64,000 nt of DNA from Bacillus sp. P14.5 (GTDB taxonomy: Bacteria; Bacillota; Bacilli; Bacillales; Bacillaceae_B): assembly GCF_003316765.1 (NCBI RefSeq), contig NZ_NIJF01000104.1, positions 1 to 64,000 of the forward strand, given 5' to 3'. The notes under the pieces were generated by a model. That model did no database searches and was not told the DNA's origin. It saw only the letters and a list, made by a program, of their open reading frames with translations. This document shows positions 1 to 7,852 of the stretch, in pieces (position 1 is the first letter of the stretch; every line of letters starts with the position of its first letter). The position numbers and the translations under genes are program-made.

Positions 1-545
1 TCCAGAAGGGTGAGTGGATACATGAGTGATCGTTTTCAGGAGAGATATGTATACAGAAGGGGTGAGTGGATACATGAGTGAACGTTTTTGGTGAGATATG
101 TATCCAGAAGGGAAGGGTGGGTGTATGAGTGATCTCTTTTTGAGGAGAGATATGTATCCAGAAGGGGAGGGTGGATACACGAGTGGTCGCTTTTTAGGTA
201 AGATATGTATCCAGAAGAAGAGAGTGGATACATGAGTGATCTCTTTTGAGTCGAGATATGTATCCAGAAGAAGAGAGTGGATACATGAGTGAACTCTTTT
301 GAGGAGGGATATGTATCTAGAAGGGGTGAGTGGATACATGAGTGAACGTTTGTAGGTGAGATATGTATCCAGAAGGGGAGAGTGGATACATTAGTGCTCG
401 TTTTTAGTTGAGATATGTATCCAGAAGGGTAGAGTGGATACACCAGTGATCTCTTTTGAAGCCGAATATCTTCCCAGAAATAGAGCCTGGGTACACAATT
501 GGCCTCTGTTGAGAAGAGACATGTACCCAGATATTAAAATTCCCA
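1..545. repeat. Tandem array A, about ten units of ~53 bp
   Basis: Degenerate head-to-tail repeats fill the start of the window. The shared word ATATGTAT (or a close variant) begins at about 45, 96, 150, 203, 256, 309, 361, 413, 466 and 519, so the unit is 51 to 54 bp with a mean near 52.7. Each well-preserved unit holds two inverted repeats: ATGTATCC with GGATACAT across a 13-base loop, and ATCTCT with AGAGAT. The last two units, after about 460, have decayed. The array may continue left of the window. Long open frames on the minus strand across it have no ribosome-binding site and follow from the repetition, so I do not call a gene here. Confidence 0.9.
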
Positions 546-553
546 ACTTCATT

Positions 554-688
554 CTAATGCAGATCATTCTTCTTCTGGTTTTTCTGTTCTTTAAGTGAAT
601 TTGTCTTTGGGTTTGCGGATAACGCTTTTTTGGCAGCAGTTGAGCCCAGATTATTATTGGGAGCAGCCTGCTCATTCCAGTCAGTCAT
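554..688 (-). CDS. Small hydrophilic protein, 44 aa, unknown function
   Basis: This short frame starts with ATG at 688 and ends with TAG at 554. The product is rich in asparagine, lysine and glutamine, with no membrane segment or cysteine. A weak Shine-Dalgarno (AAAGGA) lies about 11 bases before the ATG. It follows the 69-aa gene on the same strand after a 53-base gap, so the two could be co-transcribed. Its size and composition resemble minor small acid-soluble spore proteins, but I do not recognise a family. It could be a chance frame. Confidence 0.35.
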   Translation of the reverse strand: MTDWNEQAAPNNNLGSTAAKKALSANPKTNSLKEQKNQKKNDLH

Positions 689-741
689 GGAGTAACACAT
701 CCTTTCATTCGGTGAGGAAGGACAGCTCAAACATTATGTTG

Positions 742-951
742 TTATTCACCTTTTATCAAGGAATCCAGCTTTTTCATTTCCTTGTCTTCATTGAGGTGGA
801 CAGGCAAAGAATTTTCCGGACGTGCAAAATCTTGTTTTGTATCAATGGTTACACCCATTTGGGTACCGCTGCTGTCATTGATGACAGTTTCATTTTGGCC
901 GTCAAAGTGGGGAGTTGTTTGTGAATGTTGATTCTGATTTTCGTTTGGCAT
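742..951 (-). CDS. Small hydrophilic protein, 69 aa, unknown function
   Basis: The ATG at 951 is preceded by a good Shine-Dalgarno (AAAGGAG, about 6 bases away), which is the main reason to accept the gene. The product is polar and rich in Asn, Gln, Asp and Glu, with no signal peptide, membrane helix or cysteine. I do not recognise its family. Just upstream lies a sequence that could be a forespore-type promoter (see 972-1001), so a minor spore protein is a reasonable guess. It sits beside the 44-aa frame on the same strand. Confidence 0.6.
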   Translation of the reverse strand: MPNENQNQHSQTTPHFDGQNETVINDSSGTQMGVTIDTKQDFARPENSLPVHLNEDKEMKKLDSLIKGE

Positions 952-971
952 AGATTCATCTCCTTTCTGTC

Positions 972-1001
972 TAGGATTCGAATATAGCGAGATAGATATT
1001 C
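972..1001 (-). promoter_or_regulatory. Possible forespore (sigma-G/F-like) promoter
   Basis: Reading leftwards, GAATA (1001-997), an 18-base spacer and AATCCTA (978-972) loosely resemble the sigma-G consensus (GNATR, 17-18 bases, CATNNTA). The clearer example in this window, ahead of csgA, ends in CATCCTA. The match is imperfect at the -10 start, so this is tentative. Confidence 0.25.
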
Positions 1002-1219
1002 CTGAGTTTGATATTTGGTATAATGGGTAAACTGTTTCGTTATAATTTCCGCTTTTGTAAACTTTCCAAATTCCTAATTTTCCCCCGGGATATAAACTAC
1101 TCTCTTTTCATTCTTGCCAGGGGTGGTTCACGGTAATGAAGGGAACTTTATGAACACTGATATTAAAGAGCAGAAAAGTTTAAGAAAAAGGTATAGATGT
1201 GTTTTTGTCGAATTGATAA

Positions 1220-1233
1220 AGTAATCGCTTACA
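1220..1233 (+). promoter_or_regulatory. Possible cre (CcpA) site
   Basis: AGTAATCGCTTACA differs from the Bacillus cre consensus TGWAANCGNTNWCA only at the first base. It lies directly before the Shine-Dalgarno of the DUF962 gene, where CcpA binding would block transcription. A single site of this kind can occur by chance. Confidence 0.4.
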
Positions 1234-1252
1234 TTTAAGGGGGGAGTTTATA

Positions 1253-1591
1253 TTGGACTTTAAAAGTTATGAAGAGTTTTGGCCGTTTTACCTTTCACAG
1301 CACAGCAAACCGTCAACCCGGGCATGGCATTTTGTCGGTACTAGCTTTGTGTTCGTCTTTATCCTTTTAACTGTTTTCACCATGAATTTCTGGCTTCTTC
1401 TGCTGGCGCCGGTAACCGCGTACGCTTTTGCGTGGGTCAGCCACTTTTTCATAGAAGGAAACAAGCCGGCCACTTTTGGACATCCTGTCTGGTCACTGAG
1501 AGCGGACTTTCGCATGTACCGATTGATTCTATTTGGCCAGCTTCAAAAAGAGCTGGATAAGAACCCGGAACTGAGAACAAGTGCAAAATAG
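1253..1591 (+). CDS. DUF962/Mpo1-like membrane protein
   Basis: A 112-aa protein of the DUF962 (Mpo1/YGL010w) family. In yeast, Mpo1 is a membrane dioxygenase acting in alpha-oxidation of 2-hydroxy fatty acids; bacterial members are little studied. The family's conserved histidines are visible: H17 in SQHSKP, H27 in AWHFVGT, the SHFFIEGNKP stretch and GHPVWSL. Two hydrophobic helices span about residues 29-65. The start is TTG at 1253, chosen for the strong GGGGGAG site 6 bases before it. The length is normal for short bacterial members. The next gene overlaps its end by 11 bases, so the two are probably translated together. The exact substrate is unknown. Confidence 0.8.
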   Translation: MDFKSYEEFWPFYLSQHSKPSTRAWHFVGTSFVFVFILLTVFTMNFWLLLLAPVTAYAFAWVSHFFIEGNKPATFGHPVWSLRADFRMYRLILFGQLQKELDKNPELRTSAK

Positions 1592-1931
1592 TTCAATCTT
1601 GATCAAAGGACACAGGGTAAAAGGGACCGACGTGGATACTGAAACCAGATGCAGACACTATCATACCGATAAAGACATCATTGCCATAAAATTTAAATGC
1701 TGTAATACTTATTATCCGTGCCACTTATGTCACAAAGAAACAGCAGGTCATCCAGCGGAAGTTTGGGGAGTGGAGCAGAGAGGCGAGAAAGCCATCCTTT
1801 GCGGGTCGTGCGGGCATGAACTCACCATCGATGAGTATATGAACTGTGGATCAAGCTGTCCGGAATGCAGCGCTGTTTTCAATTCGGGCTGTTCTCTTCA
1901 TTATCATTTATATTTTGAAATACACGATTGA
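1581..1931 (+). CDS. CHY zinc-finger protein
   Basis: A 116-aa protein with a CHY-type zinc finger. The signature includes CRHYHTDKD, KFKCCNTYYPCHLCHKE, then CGSCG and CPEC, giving enough Cys and His for two to three zinc ions. Eukaryotic relatives include Hot13 and the N-terminus of Pirh2; short bacterial forms of this type occur in Bacillus. The likely start is GTG at 1581, inside the end of the DUF962 gene, with only a weak ribosome-binding site, so translational coupling is likely. It has no membrane segment. A role in metal or redox handling is inference only. Confidence 0.8.
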   Translation: MQNSSILIKGHRVKGTDVDTETRCRHYHTDKDIIAIKFKCCNTYYPCHLCHKETAGHPAEVWGVEQRGEKAILCGSCGHELTIDEYMNCGSSCPECSAVFNSGCSLHYHLYFEIHD

Positions 1932-2107
1932 GGCCGTGCCAGCAGGTCTCAGTCTTTTTTGTTTTAACGTTGAGTTACCTAATAATAGGGAGCTGAATTA
2001 ACAGTTGCAGCATTGTTGATTCATGTCGAATTTTGCAAAAATATGTAGCTCTATGAATAGGAAATCGCTATGAAAAAAGAGATAACTAAATAAGGGAGTT
2101 CTGGAAA

Positions 2108-3115
2108 ATGCATCAAGCCAAGCAATTGAAGATGATTTCAATCATTGCCGGAACCGTCTTTTTGATTTTTATACTTATTGTCGGTCTTAAAGCGAAAGCG
2201 ATTTTGAAAAGTACCATAGAACATTCCGAACATGCCAAGCCGGTGACAATCCTCACTTCTGATGTGGTCACGGATCAAAGTTGGGGAAGTCTTGCCTATA
2301 AAGGGAAATTGAAGGTGGAAGAACAGTTCCCTGTAAAGGTAAATTTAATCAGCGAACTGACGGAAGAAATTGAAACGAAGGCAGCGATTCAGGAAGCCGC
2401 GGAGAGCGGTGCAAAGCTCATCATCGGTCATGGCCGTGAATTTTCGGGGGTATTTGCCGTTATGGCGCCAAAATTTCCCGGTGTCCGTTTTGTTACGCTG
2501 CACGGAGAAGCTAAGGTGCCGAACCAGACGGTTTATACTTTTGATCAGGGTGAAGTTGAATATTTCGCTGCTTTGTCTGCTTCAATGATCACCAAATCAG
2601 GGAAGATTGGACTATTGGATCCTTATGAAGCTAGAAAGAGAAACCAAAGTTTTGAAATGGGGTTGAAGCACTATATGCCGGAGGCTGAATTTTTTTATGA
2701 GACAGTCGGCAGCCGGGATGATGGAGAAAAGGCAGTAAAGCAAGCTGGCATGATGGCCGAAAACGGGGTGGATGTCATTTATGCAAAAGGCAACTCCTAT
2801 AATCGCGATGTAATTCAGTACGCTAAAGAGAAGGGCATCTATGTGATTGGATACCTGGACGACCAGTCTTATATGGGCAGGAAAACAGTGCTCACATCTG
2901 TGCTGAATGATATTCCTCAAGCTTATACTGCTATCATCGATGACTTTCTCAGTAAAGAAGGGATCGCCTCTGGAACTGTAATGCTTGATGAGAGTGACGG
3001 CGTCTACAAGCTGGCTCCATTTGGCCCCATGTTTACAAACCGTGAAAAAGAATCTATAGAGACAGAAATGAAAAGATACAAAGATGGAGAATTTACATTT
3101 CAGAAATTGAAGTGA
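2108..3115 (+). CDS. BMP-family (Med/PnrA-like) membrane-anchored ligand-binding protein
   Basis: A 335-aa protein with one N-terminal membrane helix (about residues 9-28) and a periplasmic-binding-protein-like BMP domain. The BMP stretches LTSDVVTDQSWGS, AKLIIGHGREF and GVDVIYAKG are recognisable. In B. subtilis the BMP-family lipoprotein Med is required for kinase KinD to phosphorylate Spo0A. Here the gene lies 25 bases before a sporulation-type kinase on the same strand, which supports a similar sensory partnership. Unlike Med it has no lipobox cysteine, so it should be anchored by its helix. The GGGAG site before the ATG supports the start. The ligand is unknown, and no ABC transporter genes are adjacent. 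Confidence 0.75.
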   Translation: MHQAKQLKMISIIAGTVFLIFILIVGLKAKAILKSTIEHSEHAKPVTILTSDVVTDQSWGSLAYKGKLKVEEQFPVKVNLISELTEEIETKAAIQEAAESGAKLIIGHGREFSGVFAVMAPKFPGVRFVTLHGEAKVPNQTVYTFDQGEVEYFAALSASMITKSGKIGLLDPYEARKRNQSFEMGLKHYMPEAEFFYETVGSRDDGEKAVKQAGMMAENGVDVIYAKGNSYNRDVIQYAKEKGIYVIGYLDDQSYMGRKTVLTSVLNDIPQAYTAIIDDFLSKEGIASGTVMLDESDGVYKLAPFGPMFTNREKESIETEMKRYKDGEFTFQKLK

Positions 3116-3140
3116 AAAAGTTCATGCGGGAGGGAAATCG

Positions 3141-4928
3141 ATGAATAAGATGCTTGGAAAAATATCATTCCGGAACAAGATTACTTCCATTCTCCTTTTC
3201 ATCACCCTGCTGCTAAGCGGCTATTCACTTGTGCTTGTGGAATCGATCGATCAGGTGAATGAAATCGGTACGGCCATCAGATCGGAGAGTCTTCCGGAAG
3301 TGCTCTGGCTTACCCATTGGGAAAAGGAACTGGCTGTAAAAGAGCACTTGGCGGAAGGTTATTTGCTGGACAGTTTATGCTGCGGCTTCCTGGAATCTTA
3401 TGACCAAGTTCAGGAAAAGAGCGATCAGGAGCTGATTTCTCAATATGGAGATATTCCTGAAGAATTAACAGAACTCAGGAATGAGATCAGCCTGCTCGAT
3501 TTTAATGTGGAAAACAAGTTCAAGGGTCTCATCCTCTACAATAATGAAAGAGGGGCGGAAGATTTTATACGGCATGAACATCTTCCGCTTATCAGAGGGC
3601 TGCGTGCAGAAATCAGCAATGAGCAGACGATTATCCTGGCCTCGTTGAATGAACAATCAGAAAAAATTCCTGACATAATCAAAAAATCCTTATGGCTGCT
3701 CATCATTCTTACTTCAGCGGCCGTAACTATATCTTTCATGGCATCCTATAGAATCAGTGCAAGCCTGACGAATCCGTTAGAGAAATTGACGGACGGGGTG
3801 AGGCAGATCAAGCAAGGAAAGTATGGCCTTCTTTTAAAAGATAACAGCCAGCTGGAGCTTGAGGATTTGACCTCTTCCATAAATGAAATGTCAGTACAAT
3901 TGAAATCTTCCTTTCAAAAAATCATCAAGGATAAATCCTATCGGGAGCAAATTATGAATACTCTGCCTGTCGGAATCATCACGGTAGATGAAAGGAAGAA
4001 CAGCACTCTTAATGATTGGGCCCGGAAGTTGCTGCTGATTGATGAGGACGAGCTCAGTTCGCAAAGCAGGGGAATTGAAAATAGAGCATTTTGGTCTATC
4101 TTCCTTTCGGAACAAGAGTGCAGGAATAAGAAAGTCATATACACAAAGAATAATGCCGACTACACACTATTAGTATCACAGACAGCTTTCTTGAATAAAG
4201 AAGAGATTGAGGCCGGGCGGATCTTTTACTTCGTGGATATTACTGATACAGAAAAACTGGAAAAGCGAATCCATCAATCAGAAAAGCTTGCTGCAATTGG
4301 GGAGATTGCTGCGGGTGCAGCTCATGAAATTCGTAATCCTTTAACAGTCATACACGGATTTATATCTCTGATGGGAAGTTCCATTTCCAGCGATAAAAGA
4401 GAACAGTTTCGTATTCCTTTATTAATGAAGGAAATTGAAAGAATCAACTTTATCATTGAAGAAATGCTGATGCTTTCAAAACCGGGAGCACCCATTAGGC
4501 AAAAAGTGTTTCTCGAAGATATTCTCGGTGAAATTCTCCCTCTGATCAGGAAGCAGACAGAAGCAAGGGTTTCGTATGATATCCATATGGAAAAAGTTTC
4601 GATTGCGGCAGATGTTCACCAGGTTAAACAGGTGTTCCACAACTTGATACGAAATAGCGTGGAGGCAATGGAGGGCGAGGGGACCATCAGTATCACTTCC
4701 CAAGTAAAAGATAATCACTACGTCATTTACTTTAAAGATGATGGACCGGGAATACCAAAACAGGATTATAATTCTCTCTTCCAGCCCTTCTATAGTACAA
4801 AGGTCAATGGCACAGGCCTCGGGTTGACGATTGTCCAAAGAATCATTGAAAATCATGGAGGAACAATAGAAGCAGATCCAAGGGTTGAAAAAGGAACATT
4901 GTTCATCATTACATTGCCTGTTCTTTAA
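3141..4928 (+). CDS. Orphan sporulation-type sensor histidine kinase
   Basis: A 595-aa membrane kinase. Order: membrane helix (about 12-30), extracellular domain to about 180, second helix (about 182-203), HAMP (about 205-258), PAS (about 268-375), HisKA and HATPase_c. The phosphoacceptor is H395 in AHEIRNPLT, followed by the HGF motif typical of kinases feeding the Spo0F/Spo0A phosphorelay. The N box (HNLIRNSVEAM), G1 (DDGPGIP) and G2 (GTGLGL) are intact. No response regulator is adjacent, as expected for KinA-E. The extracellular domain contains a vicinal Cys pair (LCCGF). The start has a GGAGGG site. The BMP gene just upstream is the likely sensing partner. Confidence 0.85.
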   Translation: MNKMLGKISFRNKITSILLFITLLLSGYSLVLVESIDQVNEIGTAIRSESLPEVLWLTHWEKELAVKEHLAEGYLLDSLCCGFLESYDQVQEKSDQELISQYGDIPEELTELRNEISLLDFNVENKFKGLILYNNERGAEDFIRHEHLPLIRGLRAEISNEQTIILASLNEQSEKIPDIIKKSLWLLIILTSAAVTISFMASYRISASLTNPLEKLTDGVRQIKQGKYGLLLKDNSQLELEDLTSSINEMSVQLKSSFQKIIKDKSYREQIMNTLPVGIITVDERKNSTLNDWARKLLLIDEDELSSQSRGIENRAFWSIFLSEQECRNKKVIYTKNNADYTLLVSQTAFLNKEEIEAGRIFYFVDITDTEKLEKRIHQSEKLAAIGEIAAGAAHEIRNPLTVIHGFISLMGSSISSDKREQFRIPLLMKEIERINFIIEEMLMLSKPGAPIRQKVFLEDILGEILPLIRKQTEARVSYDIHMEKVSIAADVHQVKQVFHNLIRNSVEAMEGEGTISITSQVKDNHYVIYFKDDGPGIPKQDYNSLFQPFYSTKVNGTGLGLTIVQRIIENHGGTIEADPRVEKGTLFIITLPVL

Positions 4929-4979
4929 TAAGAGCAGGCTTTTGCGGTTTTGGTGGTTTGAAAGCCTGTTGAATGCATA

Positions 4980-5020
4980 TGAGCCAGGCTCAAATCGCAG
5001 GAAATAAGCCTGGCTCAAAT
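4980..5020 (+). terminator. Hairpin with TGAGCCAGGCTCA palindromes
   Basis: TGAGCCAGGCT at 4980-4990 pairs with AGCCTGGCTCA at 5007-5017 and is followed by a T-rich stretch. It lies about 50 bases after the kinase gene and may end its transcript. The same 13-bp palindrome TGAGCCAGGCTCA makes up the tandem array at 19344-19510, so this is also a dispersed repeat copy. Confidence 0.6.
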
Positions 5021-5109
5021 ATTTTGTCTTTCCATTGTGTTAAAATTGATAAAAGAAGTGCCGGAACTGTGATGAGGTTTCAGTGAATTTTGGCCATAGA
5101 GGTGAAATC

Positions 5110-5340
5110 ATGTATTTAACAGTGAAAGAATTGGCAGACTATCTGTCGCTTCCAGAGGTATACATCGAAGCGTTAATAGAGCAGAAAAAAATCAGAGCCG
5201 TTCATGATGGTGAGCAGTATCTTGTCAACAAAGACAATTTTCAAAATTATCATGAACAGCTGGAAACCTATAAAAAGCTTTTTGAACAGTGGCAGAATGA
5301 ACCGATTCCTGAGGACCCTGATATTAAAGATGAGGATTGA
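5110..5340 (+). CDS. Excisionase-family DNA-binding protein
   Basis: A 76-aa protein with an N-terminal MerR-like winged helix of the excisionase family: MYLTVKELADYLSLPEVYI, then a recognition helix and wing ending near QYLVNK. The acidic C-terminal tail has no known role. I chose ATG at 5110 because GAGGTG lies 5 bases before it; an upstream in-frame start at 5083 lacks a site. Chromosomal Bacillus proteins of this size are common and not tied to a phage, and no integrase is nearby. The target is unknown. Confidence 0.7.
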   Translation: MYLTVKELADYLSLPEVYIEALIEQKKIRAVHDGEQYLVNKDNFQNYHEQLETYKKLFEQWQNEPIPEDPDIKDED

Positions 5341-5444
5341 AGGCACCTAGGGACACGCCATCTCAAATATGATAAAATACTGACGTATGGTATAGTTTTA
5401 TTGGTAAATTTATTCCACCGCATAACAAAGTTAAAAGGAGAGTC

Positions 5445-6380
5445 ATGATGGAAAAAGTATTGATTTTTGGACATAAGAATCCTGATACAGATACAATCTG
5501 TTCTGCTTTGGTATACGCAGACTTGAAAACACAATTGGGTATGAAAGCTGAACCGGTCCGCCTTGGAGAAATCAACGGCGAAACGCAATATGCTCTTGAC
5601 CATTTCAAAGTCGAAGCTCCCCGTCTTGTTGAGAAAGTGGCAGCAGAAGCAAAGGAAGTTATCCTTGTTGACCATAATGAGCGCCAGCAAAGCGCTGATG
5701 ACATTGATGAGGTAAGGGTCCTTGAAGTAATCGATCACCACAGAATCGCAAACTTCGAAACAAGCGATCCATTATACTACCGTGCGGAGCCAGTTGGCTG
5801 TACGGCGACGATTTTGAATAAAATTTATAAAGAAAAAGGCTTGAGCATCAGCAAAGAAATGGCAGGTTTGATGCTGTCTGCCATTATTTCTGATTCCCTT
5901 TTGTTCAAATCTCCAACTTGCACAGACGAAGATGTGGAAGCAGCACGGGAGCTTGCTGAAATTGCAGGCGTGGATGCTGATGAGTACGGGCTTGAAATGC
6001 TTAAAGCAGGAGCGAGCTTAGGTGATAAGACGTCGGCAGACCTGATTTCCCTTGATGCGAAAGAGTTTCAAATGGGAAGCTATAAAGTTGAAGTGGCACA
6101 AGTAAATGCGGTTGACACAGATGAAGTCCTTCAACGCCAGGGCGAGCTGGAGGAAGCTATTTCCAAAACGATCTCTGATAAAGGCTTGGATCTTTTCCTG
6201 TTTGTGACAACGGATATCCTTAACAGCGATTCAGTTGCGCTGGCATTAGGAGAAAAAACCGAAGCGGTGGAAAAAGCTTATAATGTTCAGCTGAACAACA
6301 ACACTGCGGTACTAAAGGGCGTCGTTTCACGTAAGAAACAAATTGTTCCTGTACTGACAGACACATTGAAGAATATGTAA
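5445..6380 (+). CDS. ppaC: Manganese-dependent inorganic pyrophosphatase
   Basis: A 311-aa family II (DHH) pyrophosphatase that hydrolyses pyrophosphate to two phosphates in the cytoplasm, using Mn2+. Metal-binding motifs are clear: [10 protein letters not shown] near the N-terminus, VDHNE and DHHRI in the DHH domain. The C-terminal DHHA2 domain ends with SRKKQIVP, containing the basic substrate-binding residues. Length is normal. AAAGGAG precedes two consecutive ATG codons (5445 and 5448); either could be used. A strong terminator follows and the gene seems to be transcribed alone. Confidence 0.97.
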   Translation: MMEKVLIFGHKNPDTDTICSALVYADLKTQLGMKAEPVRLGEINGETQYALDHFKVEAPRLVEKVAAEAKEVILVDHNERQQSADDIDEVRVLEVIDHHRIANFETSDPLYYRAEPVGCTATILNKIYKEKGLSISKEMAGLMLSAIISDSLLFKSPTCTDEDVEAARELAEIAGVDADEYGLEMLKAGASLGDKTSADLISLDAKEFQMGSYKVEVAQVNAVDTDEVLQRQGELEEAISKTISDKGLDLFLFVTTDILNSDSVALALGEKTEAVEKAYNVQLNNNTAVLKGVVSRKKQIVPVLTDTLKNM

Positions 6381-6384
6381 TACA

Positions 6385-6418
6385 AAAGAACCGGCAGAAG
6401 GAGTCTGCCGGTTCTTTT
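6385..6418 (+). terminator. Rho-independent terminator of ppaC
   Basis: AAGAACCGGCAGA and TCTGCCGGTTCTT form a 13-bp perfect stem with a 5-base loop, followed by a short T-rich run. Confidence 0.9.
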
Positions 6419-6539
6419 AATGCGTTTTTATCTAAAAAATGGTGAGAAAACTCCCTCTTCAAGCGTGTGAAGGGTATAGCCCAACGGTAAGGGGGAGATG
6501 AATCGCCTGCCTATGGTCTCTATTAAAAAAACTTTGGAA

Positions 6540-6553
6540 GAAACATATGTTCC
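6540..6553. promoter_or_regulatory. LexA (SOS-box)-like palindrome before tnpB
   Basis: The palindrome AACATATGTTC (6542-6552) matches the core of the Gram-positive LexA/DinR box CGAACATATGTTCG except at the outer positions. A TATAAT-like hexamer follows at 6574-6579, then GGAGGTG before the tnpB start. The position suits repression of the transposon gene by LexA. The outer mismatches keep this uncertain. Confidence 0.4.
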
Positions 6554-6605
6554 CAAGGTACCATCTTTCTTGGTATAATTACTACAAGGAGGTGAAACCA
6601 TTTGA

Positions 6606-7772
6606 ATGTTAAAAAACCTTTAAATTCAGGATCTATCCAAATCACGAACAGATTGAATTAATCAATAAAACGTTCGGTTGTTCCCGGTTCATCTACAACT
6701 ATTTTGTTGGGAAACAAAAGAAGAAAGACGCTTATTGGTCTATCGTAAATGAAATGGTACAGAATGGGCAGCTTTCACAGAACAATTGGAAAGGTGAATT
6801 TTTCAACAAGAACCAATCCATCAAAGCTGTTCGAGAGCTCAAGAAGACCTATTCATTCTTGAAAGAAGTCGATAGTATTGCCCTTCAGAAATCAGTTGAA
6901 ATCGTTCATGATTCCTACACACGGTATTACAAAAAACAAAATCGTTTACCTCGCTTCAAATCGAAGAAGACCCCCGTTCAATCCTATACCACAAAGTTTG
7001 TGAACGGGAATATACAAGTGAAAGATAAACACATCAAATTGCCAAAACTCGGCCTGGTTCGCATTGCCAAAAGTCGTGAGGTCGACGGGCGAATAATGAA
7101 CGCCACCATTAGACGAAACCCTTCAGGTAAGTTCTTCGTTTCGATATTGGCTGAATCAGAAGTTCAACCCTATAAGAAAACCGGCACCTCTGTCGGAATC
7201 GACGTAGGTTTGAAGGATTTCGCAACTCTTTCAGATGGCACAACTTATAAAAACCCCCGCTTTTTCCGTACACTAGAAAAGAAAATAATTAATGCCCAAC
7301 GCATTCTTTCAAGGAGGCAATTGGGTTCTTCGAATTGGACTAAACAAAAAAGAAAGTTGCCCGGCTGCACGAAAAAATCGCTAATGCAAGAAAAGATATG
7401 CTGGATAAAATCTCTACCGAAATAGTCAAAAACCACGACATTATCGGCATTGAAGATTTGTCCGTCAAAAAAATGTTAAAAAACCAAGACCTTTCAAAAG
7501 GAATCAGCGAAGTAAGCTGGGCCCAATTCAGGTCTATGTTGGAATACAAATCATTATGGTACGGCAAACAGGCGATAGCCGCAGCGAAAAATTTCCCTTC
7601 CAGCCAGCTATGTTCTGTATGTAATCATAAGTATAAAGCCGTTAAAGATCTTGCGTTGCGTGAATGGACGTGTCCAAACTGTAAAAGCAACCATCAAAGG
7701 GATTTTAACGCAAGTATAAATCTTCGCAATGAAGCTTTGCGATTAACCGCAGGGACTGCGGGGATAGCCTAA
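6606..7772 (+). pseudogene. Frameshifted tnpB (IS200/IS605-type RNA-guided nuclease gene)
   Basis: A tnpB gene broken by two single-base shifts. The first is in the A-run at about 6611-6616, just after the ATG at 6606. The second is in the A-run at about 7345-7350, after which the frame continues to the end. Rejoined, it encodes about 385 aa with an N-terminal FKFRIYPN segment, RuvC-I aspartate in GIDVGLKDFA, glutamate in IIGIEDLSV, zinc-finger cysteines CSVC and CPNC, and the RuvC-III aspartate in RDFNASINL. Catalytic residues are intact, so decay looks recent or the shifts are sequencing errors. There is no tnpA next to it. Intact TnpB uses a guide RNA from the right end of the element. Confidence 0.9.
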
Positions 7773-7852
7773 CCAAAAATGAACCAATAGGTTTGTGTTC
7801 TTAGGAATCCCCCGCTTCAAGCGACCTGTAAGGGCGGTAAGTGGTGGGTAGT

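Larger units (their letters stand above)
952..1252. other. Intergenic region between divergent genes
   Basis: About 300 bases with no convincing gene separate the small minus-strand gene from the DUF962 gene. It holds the possible spore-type promoter at 972-1001, a CcpA-type site at 1220-1233 and the ribosome-binding site of the next gene at about 1238-1246. Confidence 0.6.

Noticed and set aside
36-443. Long minus-strand open frame with repeated peptide phrases across array A
   Set aside because: It follows from the ~53-bp repeats (the frame shifts by two each unit), lacks a ribosome-binding site, and unit lengths vary by single bases.
595-924. Plus-strand frame of 109 aa
   Set aside because: It is antisense to two small minus-strand frames, one of which has a good ribosome-binding site, and has none itself.
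5110-5340. Phage or integrative element marked by an excisionase
   Set aside because: No integrase, attachment site or other phage gene nearby; similar small proteins are ordinary chromosomal genes in Bacillus.
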